Origin: Pedosphaera sp.
Lineage (GTDB): Bacteria; Verrucomicrobiota; Verrucomicrobiia; Limisphaerales; F1-12-MAGs170
DNA: 46,130 nucleotides
Assembly (NCBI GenBank): GCA_009695275.1
Contig: SIBF01000009.1
Coordinates: forward strand, 1 to 46,130
Reading direction: 5' to 3'
The position numbers and the translations under genes are program-made. This document shows positions 28,657 to 37,802 of this stretch, piece after piece; the first letter of the stretch is position 1, and each line of letters starts with the position of its first letter. The notes under the pieces were generated by a model. It worked only from the letters and a program-made list of their open reading frames with translations. It searched no databases and was not told the DNA's origin.

Positions 28657-31493
28657 GCGACGGCCGGCCTGGCGATGAACCGGAGCGCCGATTTCCAAAT
28701 CGGCACGATGAGCAAGTGAAGGAGAACACGCCGATTGGGAAATCGGCGCTCCAATCTCCATCCGCCTCCAAAACTTCCCTCAGCCCCCGCCGTCGCCGTT
28801 TGCGCCTCACGATGGCGGCGTTGTCCGTGGTCGCGGTTCTCAGCTCGTCGCTCGGCGCGCTGATCTATTTCACGAGCCGTCCCGCGCAGTATCGTCCCGA
28901 CGAGCAGAGCGCCGACATCACCAGCGACCTCGCGCGCAACCTGCCGCCCGAGACGCCGAAGCCGCGCTTCACCGACGTCACGCGCGCCGCGGGCCTGGGC
29001 GAGTTTCGCAACTTTACCGGCGTGCGCACGGGAGAGATGCCCGAGGACATCGCCCCCGGCCTGGCGTGGGGCGACTTCGACAACGACGGTGATGACGACC
29101 TCTTCCTCGTGAGCGCGGGTGGCGCGTTGAACGTGCCGGAGAATCAACTCCAGCCCTGCGCGCTCTTCGAGAACCTCGGCGACGGCACGTTCCGCCGCGT
29201 CGCGACATTTCCCGACACGCGCATCCATGGCAACGGCGCGGCCTGGGCTGATTACGATGGCGACGGATTTCTCGATCTGGTCGTGAGCGGCTTCAACGCG
29301 CTGCTGCTGTTTCACAACGAAGCGGCCGAGGGTGGCGGACGGAAATTTGTGTGCGACCTGCGCTTTCTGAATCCACCCGGCTTCTGGACGGGCGTGTCGT
29401 GGGGCGACTTCGACAACGACCGCGCGCCCGACCTCTACGTCTGCGGTTACATCGATTACGTGGTCACGGCTGAGGACCGCCAGAAGACTTCGACCCAGAT
29501 TGGCTCGATGGTGCCGTTCACGCTGAACCCGGCATCCTTCAAGGGCGGAACCAATCTGCTCCTTCACAACAACCGCGACGGTACGTTCACTGATGTCGCG
29601 TCCGCGCTGAAGGTAACCAATCCCGAGGGCCGCAGCCTCGGCGCTCTCTGGCACGACTTCGATGAGGATGGCTGGCTCGACCTCTACGTGGCGAACGACA
29701 TCTCGGATAATGTTTTTTTCCACAACACCGGCGGGAAGTTCGAGGACATCAGCCATCCGGCACTCGTGGCCGATTACCGGAGCGCGATGGGACTGGCGGT
29801 GGGCGATTACAACCGCGACGGAGATGACGACCTTTTCGTGTCGCACTGGGTCGCGCAGGAAAACGCGCTCTACGACAATACCTGGGCGGATTTCAATTAC
29901 CCACGAGTAGCAGCCGACGTGAGGAGGCTCACGAATGAAGTCCGAAATGCGACATCCGGAACCCGCAATGAACAGAGCCTCGTCACCTCGGCTGCCACGA
30001 ACAAATATCCCCTCCGCTTCATGGACATCGCCGACCAGAAGGGCCTCGGCCAGATCGCGCTGCCCTATGTCGGCTGGGGCACGGAGTTCGTGGACTTCGA
30101 CGGCGACGGCTGGCTCGACCTTGTCGTGGCCAACGGCAGCACACTGGAGGAAGACGGTCTGCCGCCGAAGAAGCTCAAGCCGCAGGACACGCTGCTCTTC
30201 TGGAATCGGCGGGCGGAATACTTCCACAACATCGCGCCGCTCCACGCCGGTCTCAGCGAGAAACACGTCAGCCGCGGCCTCGCCGTCGCCGACTTCGACA
30301 ACGACGGTGACATGGACTTCATCATCGCCGACCTCGGCGAAGGCGTGCGGCTTTTCCGCAACGACATGCAGACCGGCCACTGGCTGAAGATCCGCCTGCG
30401 CAGCCGGAATCATCTCGGTAAACCGGTCGGTTTCGGCGACGGCTCGAAAGTGATCGCCCATTTCGGCGGCGTGGCGCTGCGCCGGAGCGTGACGGGCGTG
30501 AGCTACCTTTCACAGAGCAGCCGCACGTTGCACTTCGGCCTGGGCGCGGCAACAAAAGTGGACCGCCTCGAAGTCCGCTGGCACGCCGGCGGGACGAACT
30601 TCTTCGAGAGCCTCGATGCCGACGCGAGCTACGACATCACGGAAGGTGAAGGCGCGCCGCGCAAACTTGCCCCGGCGCGCGGCGTTCACGCCGCTTCATC
30701 GCACTCAAGTTCGAGCACGGCGGAATTTGCAATAACGCCCCCAGAGAGTTCCACGCCGAAGCTGCCTGAAGGCCGCGCTCCCAACGACAAACAGCGCACG
30801 CTCGACTTCTGGTCCAAGCAACGTGCCGCAATGAACGCCATGAAGGTCGAGAAGGACAACGCCAAGGCCATCCCGCTTTTCCGGGAGGCCCTGGCCTTGA
30901 ATCCCGCGCATGAAGATTCGCTCTATTACCTCGCGTCCTGTCTGGCTGGCCAGGGCGACACGGACGGCGCGCTCGCGCAGCTCGCCGAACTCAAGCGCCT
31001 CAACTCACAAAGCCAGCGCGGGTTCGCCCAATGGGGAACCCTGCGTGCCCTCTCTGCGACGTCATCAGCCGACCTGCAAGCCGCCGAGGAATCGCTCGCC
31101 CACGCCCACGCCATCAATCCCGAGGAGACGGGCGCGCTCCTGGTGCTCGGCGAAGTTGCGTTGCTCCGCGGCGGAACAAAGCTGGCCGACGAACGACTTG
31201 CCGCCGCCTGCCGCACGAATCCCAAAGCCGTTGGCGGTTTCTTTGTGCGCGGCTACCTCGCTTGGAAACGCGGCGACGACACGGGCGCGAAGAAATTTCT
31301 CGAAGACACCCGCGCCGCGCTCGGCAAGGAATGGCAGCCCAAGGGCGCAACCAGCGAAGGCGACGTGAAGCAGAAGCAGCACGTCGAGAAGACTCCTCTC
31401 ACGCAGTTCTGGGAAGGCTGGGATGGTACCGCAGAACCGGGCCTTGCTTTCGTGAAACTCGACAGGCACCTCCAATCGAGCGTTCGCAAATGA
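28653..31493 (+). CDS. Membrane-anchored FG-GAP/VCBS, ASPIC/UnbV and TPR protein
   Basis: The protein has 946 residues. A basic cytosolic N-terminus (1-50) is followed by one TM (about 52-73). The exported part has at least seven Ca-binding FG-GAP/VCBS motifs (GDFDNDGDDDLFLV, ADYDGDGFLDLVV, GDFDNDRAPDLYV, HDFDEDGWLDLYV, GDYNRDGDDDLFV, VDFDGDGWLDLVV, ADFDNDGDMDFII), then the ASPIC/UnbV domain (about 580-665: DGSKVIAHFGG, SQSSRTLHFGLG), and TPR-like helices (about 710-900). ATG 28653 overlaps the cytochrome stop, so the two are coupled and probably interact. Two REP-like palindromes are absorbed in frame: residues about 10-34 and 418-449. Such proteins often accompany multihaem cytochromes in Planctomycetota/Verrucomicrobiota; their task is unknown. 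Confidence 0.85.
28682..28752. repeat. REP-like palindrome within the 5' coding region of the UnbV-TPR gene
   Basis: GGAGCGCCGATTTCCAAATC at the left and the inverse of GGAGCGCCGATTTCCCAATC at the right enclose a 30-bp centre. The 71-bp element encodes residues about 10-34 in the cytosolic tail ahead of the TM segment. Its two ends are both palindromic in themselves (CCGATTT...AAATCGG). Confidence 0.75.
29904..29999. repeat. REP-like palindrome (GTAGCAGCCGA family) within the UnbV-TPR gene
   Basis: The left arm (GTAGCAGCCGACGTGAGGAG) and right arm (GAGCCTCGTCACCTCGGCTG) are near-complementary over 25 bp. The element codes for residues about 418-449, VAADVRRLTNEV...NEQSLVTSAAT, between two propeller repeats. 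The same element family is inside the kinase gene at 40408-40483, read in the same frame. Confidence 0.8.
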
Positions 31494-31534
31494 ACAGCTG
31501 GACCGACCCTGGTTTGCGCTGACCGGCCCCATGC

Positions 31535-31548
31535 TTGATTAACGTCAA
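31535..31548. promoter_or_regulatory. FNR/DNR-type box TTGATTAACGTCAA (distal) before the DUF2249 gene
   Basis: A 5-4-5 palindrome with TTGAT and GTCAA half-sites, centred about 127 bp before ATG 31669. Confidence 0.65.
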
Positions 31549-31622
31549 GGCCGCGCCACTCATGCGTGAGCGACGCTTCAAACATGAACGAACCGCCACT
31601 CGTCGATGCAGACGAGCCGGGT

Positions 31623-31636
31623 TTGAGCCGGGTCAA
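31623..31636. promoter_or_regulatory. FNR/DNR-type box TTGAGCCGGGTCAA (proximal) before the DUF2249 gene
   Basis: Second site before the same gene, centred about 40 bp before ATG 31669; the fifth position (G/G) is not symmetrical. It could act as a second activator site or, by overlapping the promoter, as a repressor site. Confidence 0.5.
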
Positions 31637-31668
31637 GGCAGTTGCGCGGACGGCGAAGCAGAGTGGCT

Positions 31669-31902
31669 ATGATGAATACGAATGAGACTCCGGTGATTTT
31701 GGACGCGCGGGGACTGGAACCACCCCAGCCGCTGGTCGTCATCCTCGAAGCCCTGGAGCGCCTGCCCAAAAGTGCGGAGATGCGCGCCTGCACGGATCGT
31801 CGGCCTCTGCATCTATACGCGCTGTTGGAGCAACGTGGCTTCACTGCTGAAACAGAGCAACAGAATGACGGAAGTTTTGTCACCACCATCCGCCATGCCT
31901 GA
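31669..31902 (+). CDS. DUF2249 domain protein
   Basis: A small 78-residue protein from ATG 31669 (or 31672), with the DUF2249 pattern: ILDARGLEPPQPLVVILEAL (L-D-x-R-G-L-x-P-P-x-P), a polar turn CTDRRPLHLYALLEQRGF (usually D-x-x-P-x-P-L) and a final strand SFVTTIRHA. The fold is TusA-like. From memory, DUF2249 genes cluster with nitric-oxide reductase, hybrid-cluster and DUF59 genes. Two FNR-type boxes precede it. It overlaps the following membrane-protein gene by 8 nt if that starts at 31895. Confidence 0.8.
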   Translation: MMNTNETPVILDARGLEPPQPLVVILEALERLPKSAEMRACTDRRPLHLYALLEQRGFTAETEQQNDGSFVTTIRHA

Positions 31903-33256
31903 TGCATCTCGGGTGGGAAGGCCCGGTCCCATGTCGGCGAAGGCCAGCGTCGGCACGGATGTCCGTGCTCCGTCGGTGGCCCTGCCGCTGCGGTTCATTT
32001 TGACGGGCATTGGCGCGCTTCTGACCGGGTGCGCGTGGCTGGTGCTGCGTCCAGACTTGCTGGCCACCTACCACTACAACCAATACGTTATTGCCGCCAC
32101 GCACCTGTTCGTGCTCGGTTGGATTTGTTCCGCCATCATGGGTTCGATGTATCAGCTTGTGCCGGTCGCGCTGGAGGCGCGGCTCCATAGCGAGAAGCTG
32201 GCCCGCTGGCATTTTGCGCTGCACGTCACTGGCTTCGTCGGAATGGTCGTGATGTTTCAGAATTGGAATCTTAAATACGTGGGAAGTTTCGGTTCCATCC
32301 TTGCGCTCGGCGTCGGGCTGTTCATCTACAATCTGGTGCGCACGCTGGCGCGAATCCCGCGCTGGAATGTGGTGGCATTCGGGATCGCGTCATCACTTGC
32401 CTGGCTGGCGCTGGCGATTTTCGCGGGCCTTTACCTTGCCGCGGCGAAATGCTGGAGCTTCAGTCCGTTCGAGCCGCTGGCGCAAATGCACGCGCACGCG
32501 CACCTCGGCGGGCTGGGCTTCTTCGTGATGCTGATCGTGGCGGTTGGGTACAAACTCGTGCCAATGTTCGCGCTCAGCGAAGTGCAAAGCGCACGGCGCG
32601 CCGGCTGGTCAATCGTGCTGCTCAATGCGGGCCTTGCTGGAGTGTTCGCCACCATCCTGTTTTCCAGCCAGTGGAAGATCGTCTTCGGGTGCGTCGTCGT
32701 CGTCGGGCTGGCCTTCTACTGGTTGGAAATCCTGGCAATCCTGCGTGCTCGCAAGCGTCGCAACCTCGATTGGGGCCTGAAGTATTTTCTCACGGCCGTC
32801 GCACTGCTTGTTCCCGTCTCAGCACTGGGAGCCGTGCTCGCCTGGCCACAACTGCCGCTGACGCCGCTGACGGCGCAGATGGAAAATGTTTATGGATTCC
32901 TCGCGTTCATCGGCGTCGTCACGTTCGCCATCCTTGGAATGCTCTATAAAGTGGTGCCGTTCCTCGTTTGGTACGCCAGCTACAGCAAGGCCATTGGGCG
33001 GGGCAAAGTTCCATCCCTGGCCGGCCTTTATTCACCCACGCTGCAGGCCACCGGCTACTGGCTCTTCATCTCTGGCCTTCTGTTGACGAGCGTGGCGACG
33101 GCGCTTGCTCATGAATCCTGTGTGCGGGCTGGCTGCGTTGTGCTGCTGGCGAGCGTCATCGTCTTTGCTGTGAACATCGGAAAAGTGCTCATTCATCTCG
33201 TTCGGCCACGCATCGAACCGCTCGTGTTGAAACCCACTTTGCAAGGGGTCGCATGA
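31895..33256 (+). CDS. 12-TM haem-copper-oxidase subunit I-like membrane protein
   Basis: About 12 hydrophobic helices over 453 residues. The start is uncertain (ATG 31895 overlaps the DUF2249 stop; 31865 and 31931 are alternatives). Potential metal-ligand His residues are in helix 2 (NQYVIAATHLFVLGW), near ARWHFALHVTGFVGM, in the cluster MHAHAHLGGLGFF (helix 6) and in AHESC. The pattern resembles NorB/cbb3-type subunit I proteins, but I cannot place all six canonical His residues (the double-His of helix 7 and paired His of helix 10), so it may be a haem-b protein or NO-binding relative rather than a full oxidase. NnrS-like function is an alternative. Neighbours (DUF2249, DUF59, Crp/Fnr) fit a nitric-oxide-related role. 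Confidence 0.65.
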   Translation: MPDASRVGRPGPMSAKASVGTDVRAPSVALPLRFILTGIGALLTGCAWLVLRPDLLATYHYNQYVIAATHLFVLGWICSAIMGSMYQLVPVALEARLHSEKLARWHFALHVTGFVGMVVMFQNWNLKYVGSFGSILALGVGLFIYNLVRTLARIPRWNVVAFGIASSLAWLALAIFAGLYLAAAKCWSFSPFEPLAQMHAHAHLGGLGFFVMLIVAVGYKLVPMFALSEVQSARRAGWSIVLLNAGLAGVFATILFSSQWKIVFGCVVVVGLAFYWLEILAILRARKRRNLDWGLKYFLTAVALLVPVSALGAVLAWPQLPLTPLTAQMENVYGFLAFIGVVTFAILGMLYKVVPFLVWYASYSKAIGRGKVPSLAGLYSPTLQATGYWLFISGLLLTSVATALAHESCVRAGCVVLLASVIVFAVNIGKVLIHLVRPRIEPLVLKPTLQGVA

Positions 33257-33281
33257 CGGTTGCGAACGCGAGTGGCAGTCA

Positions 33282-33312
33282 CTGTGGGTCAGGCTGGAAG
33301 CCTGACCCACAG
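33282..33312. repeat. REP-like perfect hairpin, 14-bp arms
   Basis: CTGTGGGTCAGGCT and AGCCTGACCCACAG enclose GGA. It lies between the membrane-protein stop (33256) and ATG 33344, and may also act as a transcription attenuator. A second, less perfect copy is at 45960-45984. Confidence 0.75.
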
Positions 33313-33343
33313 CCGTTGGACGCCGCTTTCCATCACCCCACGT

Positions 33344-33664
33344 ATGAACATTACCAAGATTGACGAAGCCGCCATCTGGGAGGCTTTGCGCCAGGTCGTG
33401 GACCCCGAACTCGATTGCAACATCGTGGACCTCGGTCTCGTTTACGGCATCGCCATCAATGGAGTCACAATTTCCGTCACCATGACACTCACGACGCCCG
33501 GCTGCCCGATGCACGAGAGCATCGCCTGGGGCGTTCAATCAGCACTGCTGAATCTCGAAGGCGTGGAAGATGTTGAGGTGAACATCGTGTGGAGCCCACC
33601 GTGGACGCCCTCGCGCATGAGCGAATATGGACGCTCACACACGGGTGTTTCCGACAGTAGATGA
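33344..33664 (+). CDS. DUF59/MIP18-family metal-sulfur cluster assembly protein
   Basis: ATG 33344 (MNITKIDEAAIWEALRQV) gives 106 residues; the frame upstream only translates the REP element. Family marks are VVDPELDCNIVDLGLVY, ISVTMTLTTPGCPMHES (the conserved Cys in TTPGCPM) and LEGVEDVEVNIVWSPPWTP. Relatives (SufT, PaaD, Cia2) help mature Fe-S proteins. Its C-terminal WSPPWTPSRMSE is typical. In this setting it could serve Fe-S or haem proteins damaged by NO. It follows the membrane protein after an 87-bp gap containing a strong hairpin. Confidence 0.88.
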   Translation: MNITKIDEAAIWEALRQVVDPELDCNIVDLGLVYGIAINGVTISVTMTLTTPGCPMHESIAWGVQSALLNLEGVEDVEVNIVWSPPWTPSRMSEYGRSHTGVSDSR

Positions 33665-33804
33665 GGCGGGATCATTACAAAATAGGTTGCTCTCATGAGC
33701 CCGTTCTTCGTTCGCGGAATGTGCGCGCGCGCGACAGGAAGTAAGTTTCCGCGATTATCGATCAGCAGCAGGGAGCAGTTGGTACGTTTACTTCTGCCGC
33801 AAGA

Positions 33805-34545
33805 ATGCTTATGCCTGTGGTCGGCATGACCACCACACTGGCTGAACTCAAGCTCATCGGGATAGTCAACGCGCTCCGAAGTTGCCAGCTCTTCGCCGGG
33901 ATTCCATCGCCGGAGCTGAACGCCATTGCTGAGATCACCTTTGTCAAAGCGATCAGCAAGGGCAGCTACCTTTTCCATGAGGGCGATCCGTCGCTCGGAT
34001 TTTACATAGTGCAGATCGGCGCGATTAATGTGCATCGCGTTAACGGCGCTGGGAAGGAGCAGGTCATCCATGTGTTCCGCGCGGGTGAATCTTTCGCGGA
34101 AGGCACGCTCGCCACAGACAAGGGTTATCCCGCAGACGCACGGGCGGTGGACGCCTCGCAAGTTCTGCTTGTGCAAAAATCTGGCATTCTCGCTCTGTTG
34201 CGGAGGCAGCCGGAGCTGGCGCTGCGGATGCTCGGCTCGATGAGCGCCCACTTGCGCATTCTCGTCGGACAACTCGAAGACCTGACGCTCAAGGATGTCG
34301 AGACACGCCTGGCGAACTGGCTGGTCAAGCGCTGCCCCAATCCCTTGAATGACAAGCCAGCCAAGGTGGAGCTGCTCATGACCAAGCGTGTCCTCGCGGC
34401 GGAATTGGGCACGGTGAGCGAAACTTTTTCCCGGACGCTGGCGAAGTTTCGCGAACAGAGGCTCGTCACCGTCAAAGGCAAAACCATCCTGATCTTGAAT
34501 CCACTCAAACTGGCCGACCTGCTGCGCCGTCATCTAGGCGAATAG
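33805..34545 (+). CDS. Crp/Fnr-family transcription regulator, DNR-like (no Fe-S cysteines)
   Basis: A 246-residue regulator. The N-terminal cyclic-nucleotide-binding fold (about 25-140: LRSCQLFAGIPSPELNAIAE, FHEGDPSLGFYIVQIGAINV, FRAGESFAEGTL) is followed by a long dimer helix (MLGSMSAHLRILVGQLEDLT) and a winged HTH (190-240). The recognition helix reads SETFSRTLAKF, with E206, S209 and R210 matching the E-x-x-S-R of E. coli FNR that reads TTGAT. Only two cysteines exist (C27, C177), so it lacks FNR's 4Fe-4S cluster and looks more like DNR/NNR haem-type NO sensors. Seven TTGA-N6-TCAA sites surround it, none directly before its own start. It likely controls the neighbouring redox genes. Confidence 0.88.
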   Translation: MLMPVVGMTTTLAELKLIGIVNALRSCQLFAGIPSPELNAIAEITFVKAISKGSYLFHEGDPSLGFYIVQIGAINVHRVNGAGKEQVIHVFRAGESFAEGTLATDKGYPADARAVDASQVLLVQKSGILALLRRQPELALRMLGSMSAHLRILVGQLEDLTLKDVETRLANWLVKRCPNPLNDKPAKVELLMTKRVLAAELGTVSETFSRTLAKFREQRLVTVKGKTILILNPLKLADLLRRHLGE

Positions 34546-34588
34546 CGGAATTCGGGAGATTTCAGAGTGCTGGCTGGTGGTCGCGGCC

Positions 34589-34602
34589 TTGATGGAAGTC
34601 AA
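34589..34602. promoter_or_regulatory. FNR/DNR-type box TTGATGGAAGTCAA before the HzsA-related gene
   Basis: A 5-4-5 palindrome centred about 186 bp before ATG 34782, in the 236-bp gap after the Crp/Fnr gene. The distance implies a long leader or a more distal activator role. Confidence 0.6.
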
Positions 34603-34781
34603 GGTCTGCATGGCAATTCTCGGCAAATCTCCATCAGATCGGCAAACCTGACACGGCGGGCGTGCCGGAGCCTTCTTTACCACAATTCGGGCCCGTGCCG
34701 GGCATGTGTTCCAGAACGAAGGCTCGATCGAGAAGGCTCCGCAGCCGTCGTTGATGCCGCGTAAACAATGGAAAGTGACGT

Positions 34782-37769
34782 ATGAAAACGTTCTCACTCG
34801 CCGGGCTGGAATGGCTCATCGGCATCACACTTTGCATAGTGACTGCCATGGCAGCAGACAAGACGGTGATGGTTAAGATCACCGCAGATGGTGAACAACC
34901 GGGCTACGAGGCGCGCAACGCGATGGACGGAAACCCCGATACTCTTTGGCACACTCCATTTGGTTCCAGCAATCCATCGCCTCCCCACCACATCGAAGTG
35001 GATCTCGGCGCCGCGTTTGAGATCTCTGGATTCGCCTGCCTTCCGCGAAAGGGCGGTGGCAACGGAACGATCAGGGATTACGCCTTCTTCGTCAGTGACG
35101 ACGGGAAAAAGTTCAATCAGCCCGCCGCGACAGGTGCTTTCGCCAGCAGCAACAACTGGAATGAAATCAATCTCGCGATTCCGGTGAAGGGCCGGTACGT
35201 GCGGTTGCGCGTCTTGTCCGAGATCGGCGGACATCCGTGGAGTTCCATCGCCGAGCTGAGAATCCTGTCGCCTGGCGTGGAGTTTCTCTCCGGCCCGGTA
35301 TGGGCGCTGAACATCCCCGGCCGTGACAGCCAGCCGCGAACGGAACTGGAATGGCAATACGCCTCGTTGCTCAACGAGCTGCGCGAACGAGACAAGATCA
35401 GCGCCTTGTCCAATCAAACTTTTCGTACCGAAGCGCTCATCCTGCCGGCCGACCGGGATCCGGCCGATGTCGTGGCGCGGCGTGTAGCGGCGTTGCTGGC
35501 AGACTTGAAGCGCAGTTTGGTGGCGCGTGATGTGGTTGCCTGGGAGGAACAACTCAATGCGTTGCGGATCGAGTTGACTGGCGTCACCACCGAGGACATC
35601 GAGAGGCGTTTCGGCCTGTTCAAACGATTGTGCGGACTGCGGCGAGAAATCGCTTTCGCCAATCCGCTCCTGGACTTTCACGAAATCGTTTTCGTCAAAC
35701 GACACCGGTCGCTCTTCAACCACATGTGCGACCAGTATTACGGCATCACGGCACAACCCGGCGGTGGACTCCATGTCCTGGCTGATCCGTTCAGCTCGAA
35801 CCCGACCGTTCGCGATGTGCTCGCCGATCCGGTCGTGACGAATGGTCGGCTCGCGGGAAAGAAACTGTCGGGTGTGCCGAGCAAGAGGTATCAGCTTCAC
35901 TTCGACGGCGAGGGCAATCTGAGCGGCGATGAAACTGACGGCGGCGCGTTCCTGTCACCCGAGGTTTCCTATGACGGCAAGAGCATCCTGTTTGCCTACG
36001 TCGAATGCACGGGGGAACGCCAGCACCGGCATCACACTGACCCGACGCGGGGGCATTGGGCCGAGGGACGCTGTTACCATATTTTCCAGGTGAATGCGGA
36101 TGGGTCTGGTTTGCGGCAATTGACCGATGGTACATGGAATGATTTCTCACCTTGCTGGCTTCCCAACGGGCGAATCGCATTCATCAGCGAACGGCGAGGT
36201 GGCTACCTGCGATGTGGACGCATGTGCCCGACCTACACGCTGTTCGACATGGCTGCCGATGGCAGCGATATCAATTGCCTGAGCGTTCACGAAACGAACG
36301 AATGGGATCCCAGCGTCACCAATGACGGACGCATTCTCTGGACGCGCTGGGATTACGTGGACCGGCACGGTTGCACCGCGCACATGCCTTGGATCACGAC
36401 ACTGGATGGTCGGGATCCGCGGCCAGTCCATGGAAATTATGCGCCACGCAAAGTCCGGCCCGACATGGAACTGAACGTGCGCGCCATCCCTGGTTCCCGA
36501 AAAATGGTCGCCACCGCAGCGCCCCATCACGGTCAGGCCTTCGGCTCGCTCATCATGATTGATCCCGAAGTGGCCGACAATGACGGCATGGCTCCGGTGA
36601 AACGGCTGACACCAGAAGTCGGGTTTCCGGAAAGCCAGGGCGGGGCCGAGGCTTTTGGAACCGCGTGGCCATTGAGCGAAAACTATTTCCTCTGCGTCTA
36701 TGATTTGCGGATGCCTTCCGGTGACCATGTTGGGAAGCACCTCACGCAATATCCGAACAACTACGGCATCTATCTCGTGGACAGCTTCGGGAACAAGGAA
36801 CTGATTTACCGTGATCCGGAAATCTCCTGCATGTCACCGATCCCGCTGCTACCGCGGCCCGGGCAACCGCTGGCTGCGCTGGCCACCGCGTCGGCCCGCG
36901 TCAATCCCGCCGCCCCAGTAACGGAAGCCGCCCGTCCGGCGGAAGCCACGGTGTCCGTGCTCAATGTCTATGACAGTCTGCTGCCGTGGCCCGACGGGAC
37001 GAAAATCAAGGCGCTTCGAGTGCTACAGGTGCTGCCAATGACGGTTCCGTCCGGCACGCCTCCGCACGACACCGGACTGCGCGTTGCTGGAGCCGGCGAT
37101 TCGGTGGTGCCCGTCCGGCACGTCCTGGGCACCGCGCCCGTCGAGGAAGATGGCAGCGCTCATTTGATCGTGCCGGCCAATCGGGAATTATTCTTCCAGG
37201 CACTGGACGAGCGCGGGCTGGCGGTGCAGTCGATGCGATCGGCCACCGCCTTGCGCGCCGGAGAACACCTGACCTGTCAGGGTTGCCATGCGTCCACCCA
37301 GCGCAGCCCACAAATGCCAGCGGAGACACCCCTGGCAATGCGACGCCCACCCTCGCACCTGAAACCGGACGTCGATGGCTCGAATCCGTTCAGCTATCCG
37401 CGCCTGGTGCAGTCAGTGCTCGACCGCAATTGCGTGTCCTGCCATGAGGATAATTGTGGCAAGGCACCCAATCTCGGACGCGAACCCCTGCACAAAAAGT
37501 GGTATGCGTCCTATTCCAGCCTGACCCCGCGATTCGGTTTTTACGATTACGGCGACAATTATCGCACCACCCCCGGTCGATTCGGCGCTCACGCGTCGAA
37601 GCTGCTCGCGTTGCTCGACAAGGGTCACTACGACGTCAAGCTCACCGAGGACGATTTCCACCGGTTGGCGTTGTGGCTCGATTGCAGTTCGATGTTCTAC
37701 GGTGTTTACGAAAAGGAAGGTGGCGAAGCACAACTGCGCGGCGAGGTCGCCCGGCCCACGCTGGAGTGA
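34782..37769 (+). CDS. HzsA-related exported dihaem protein with N-terminal discoidin domain
   Basis: The product has 995 residues. A signal peptide (SLAGLEWLIGITLCIVTAMA) is followed by an F5/8 type C (discoidin) domain at about 30-165 (ARNAMDGNPDTLWHTPF, HHIEVDLGAAFEISGFACLP), a helical part (180-300), PD40/TolB-like propeller blades (SPEVSYDGKSILFAYVE, FQVNADGSGLRQLTDGTW, FSPCWLPNGRIAFISERRGG) and a C-terminal domain with two haem c sites, C832-QG-CH836 and C884-VS-CH888. This is the layout of the HzsA-related family, named after the alpha subunit of anammox hydrazine synthase; the discoidin domain suggests surface carbohydrate binding. There are no HzsB/C genes, so hydrazine synthesis is not implied. 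An FNR-type box lies upstream. Confidence 0.85.
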   Translation: MKTFSLAGLEWLIGITLCIVTAMAADKTVMVKITADGEQPGYEARNAMDGNPDTLWHTPFGSSNPSPPHHIEVDLGAAFEISGFACLPRKGGGNGTIRDYAFFVSDDGKKFNQPAATGAFASSNNWNEINLAIPVKGRYVRLRVLSEIGGHPWSSIAELRILSPGVEFLSGPVWALNIPGRDSQPRTELEWQYASLLNELRERDKISALSNQTFRTEALILPADRDPADVVARRVAALLADLKRSLVARDVVAWEEQLNALRIELTGVTTEDIERRFGLFKRLCGLRREIAFANPLLDFHEIVFVKRHRSLFNHMCDQYYGITAQPGGGLHVLADPFSSNPTVRDVLADPVVTNGRLAGKKLSGVPSKRYQLHFDGEGNLSGDETDGGAFLSPEVSYDGKSILFAYVECTGERQHRHHTDPTRGHWAEGRCYHIFQVNADGSGLRQLTDGTWNDFSPCWLPNGRIAFISERRGGYLRCGRMCPTYTLFDMAADGSDINCLSVHETNEWDPSVTNDGRILWTRWDYVDRHGCTAHMPWITTLDGRDPRPVHGNYAPRKVRPDMELNVRAIPGSRKMVATAAPHHGQAFGSLIMIDPEVADNDGMAPVKRLTPEVGFPESQGGAEAFGTAWPLSENYFLCVYDLRMPSGDHVGKHLTQYPNNYGIYLVDSFGNKELIYRDPEISCMSPIPLLPRPGQPLAALATASARVNPAAPVTEAARPAEATVSVLNVYDSLLPWPDGTKIKALRVLQVLPMTVPSGTPPHDTGLRVAGAGDSVVPVRHVLGTAPVEEDGSAHLIVPANRELFFQALDERGLAVQSMRSATALRAGEHLTCQGCHASTQRSPQMPAETPLAMRRPPSHLKPDVDGSNPFSYPRLVQSVLDRNCVSCHEDNCGKAPNLGREPLHKKWYASYSSLTPRFGFYDYGDNYRTTPGRFGAHASKLLALLDKGHYDVKLTEDDFHRLALWLDCSSMFYGVYEKEGGEAQLRGEVARPTLE

Positions 37770-37802
37770 TTGGCTGAACTCCGCGAGGATCGCTGGTCCG
37801 GC

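Noticed and set aside
34782-37769. Hydrazine synthase and anammox metabolism
   Set aside because: Only an HzsA-related protein is present, with a discoidin domain and no beta or gamma subunit or hydrazine dehydrogenase nearby.
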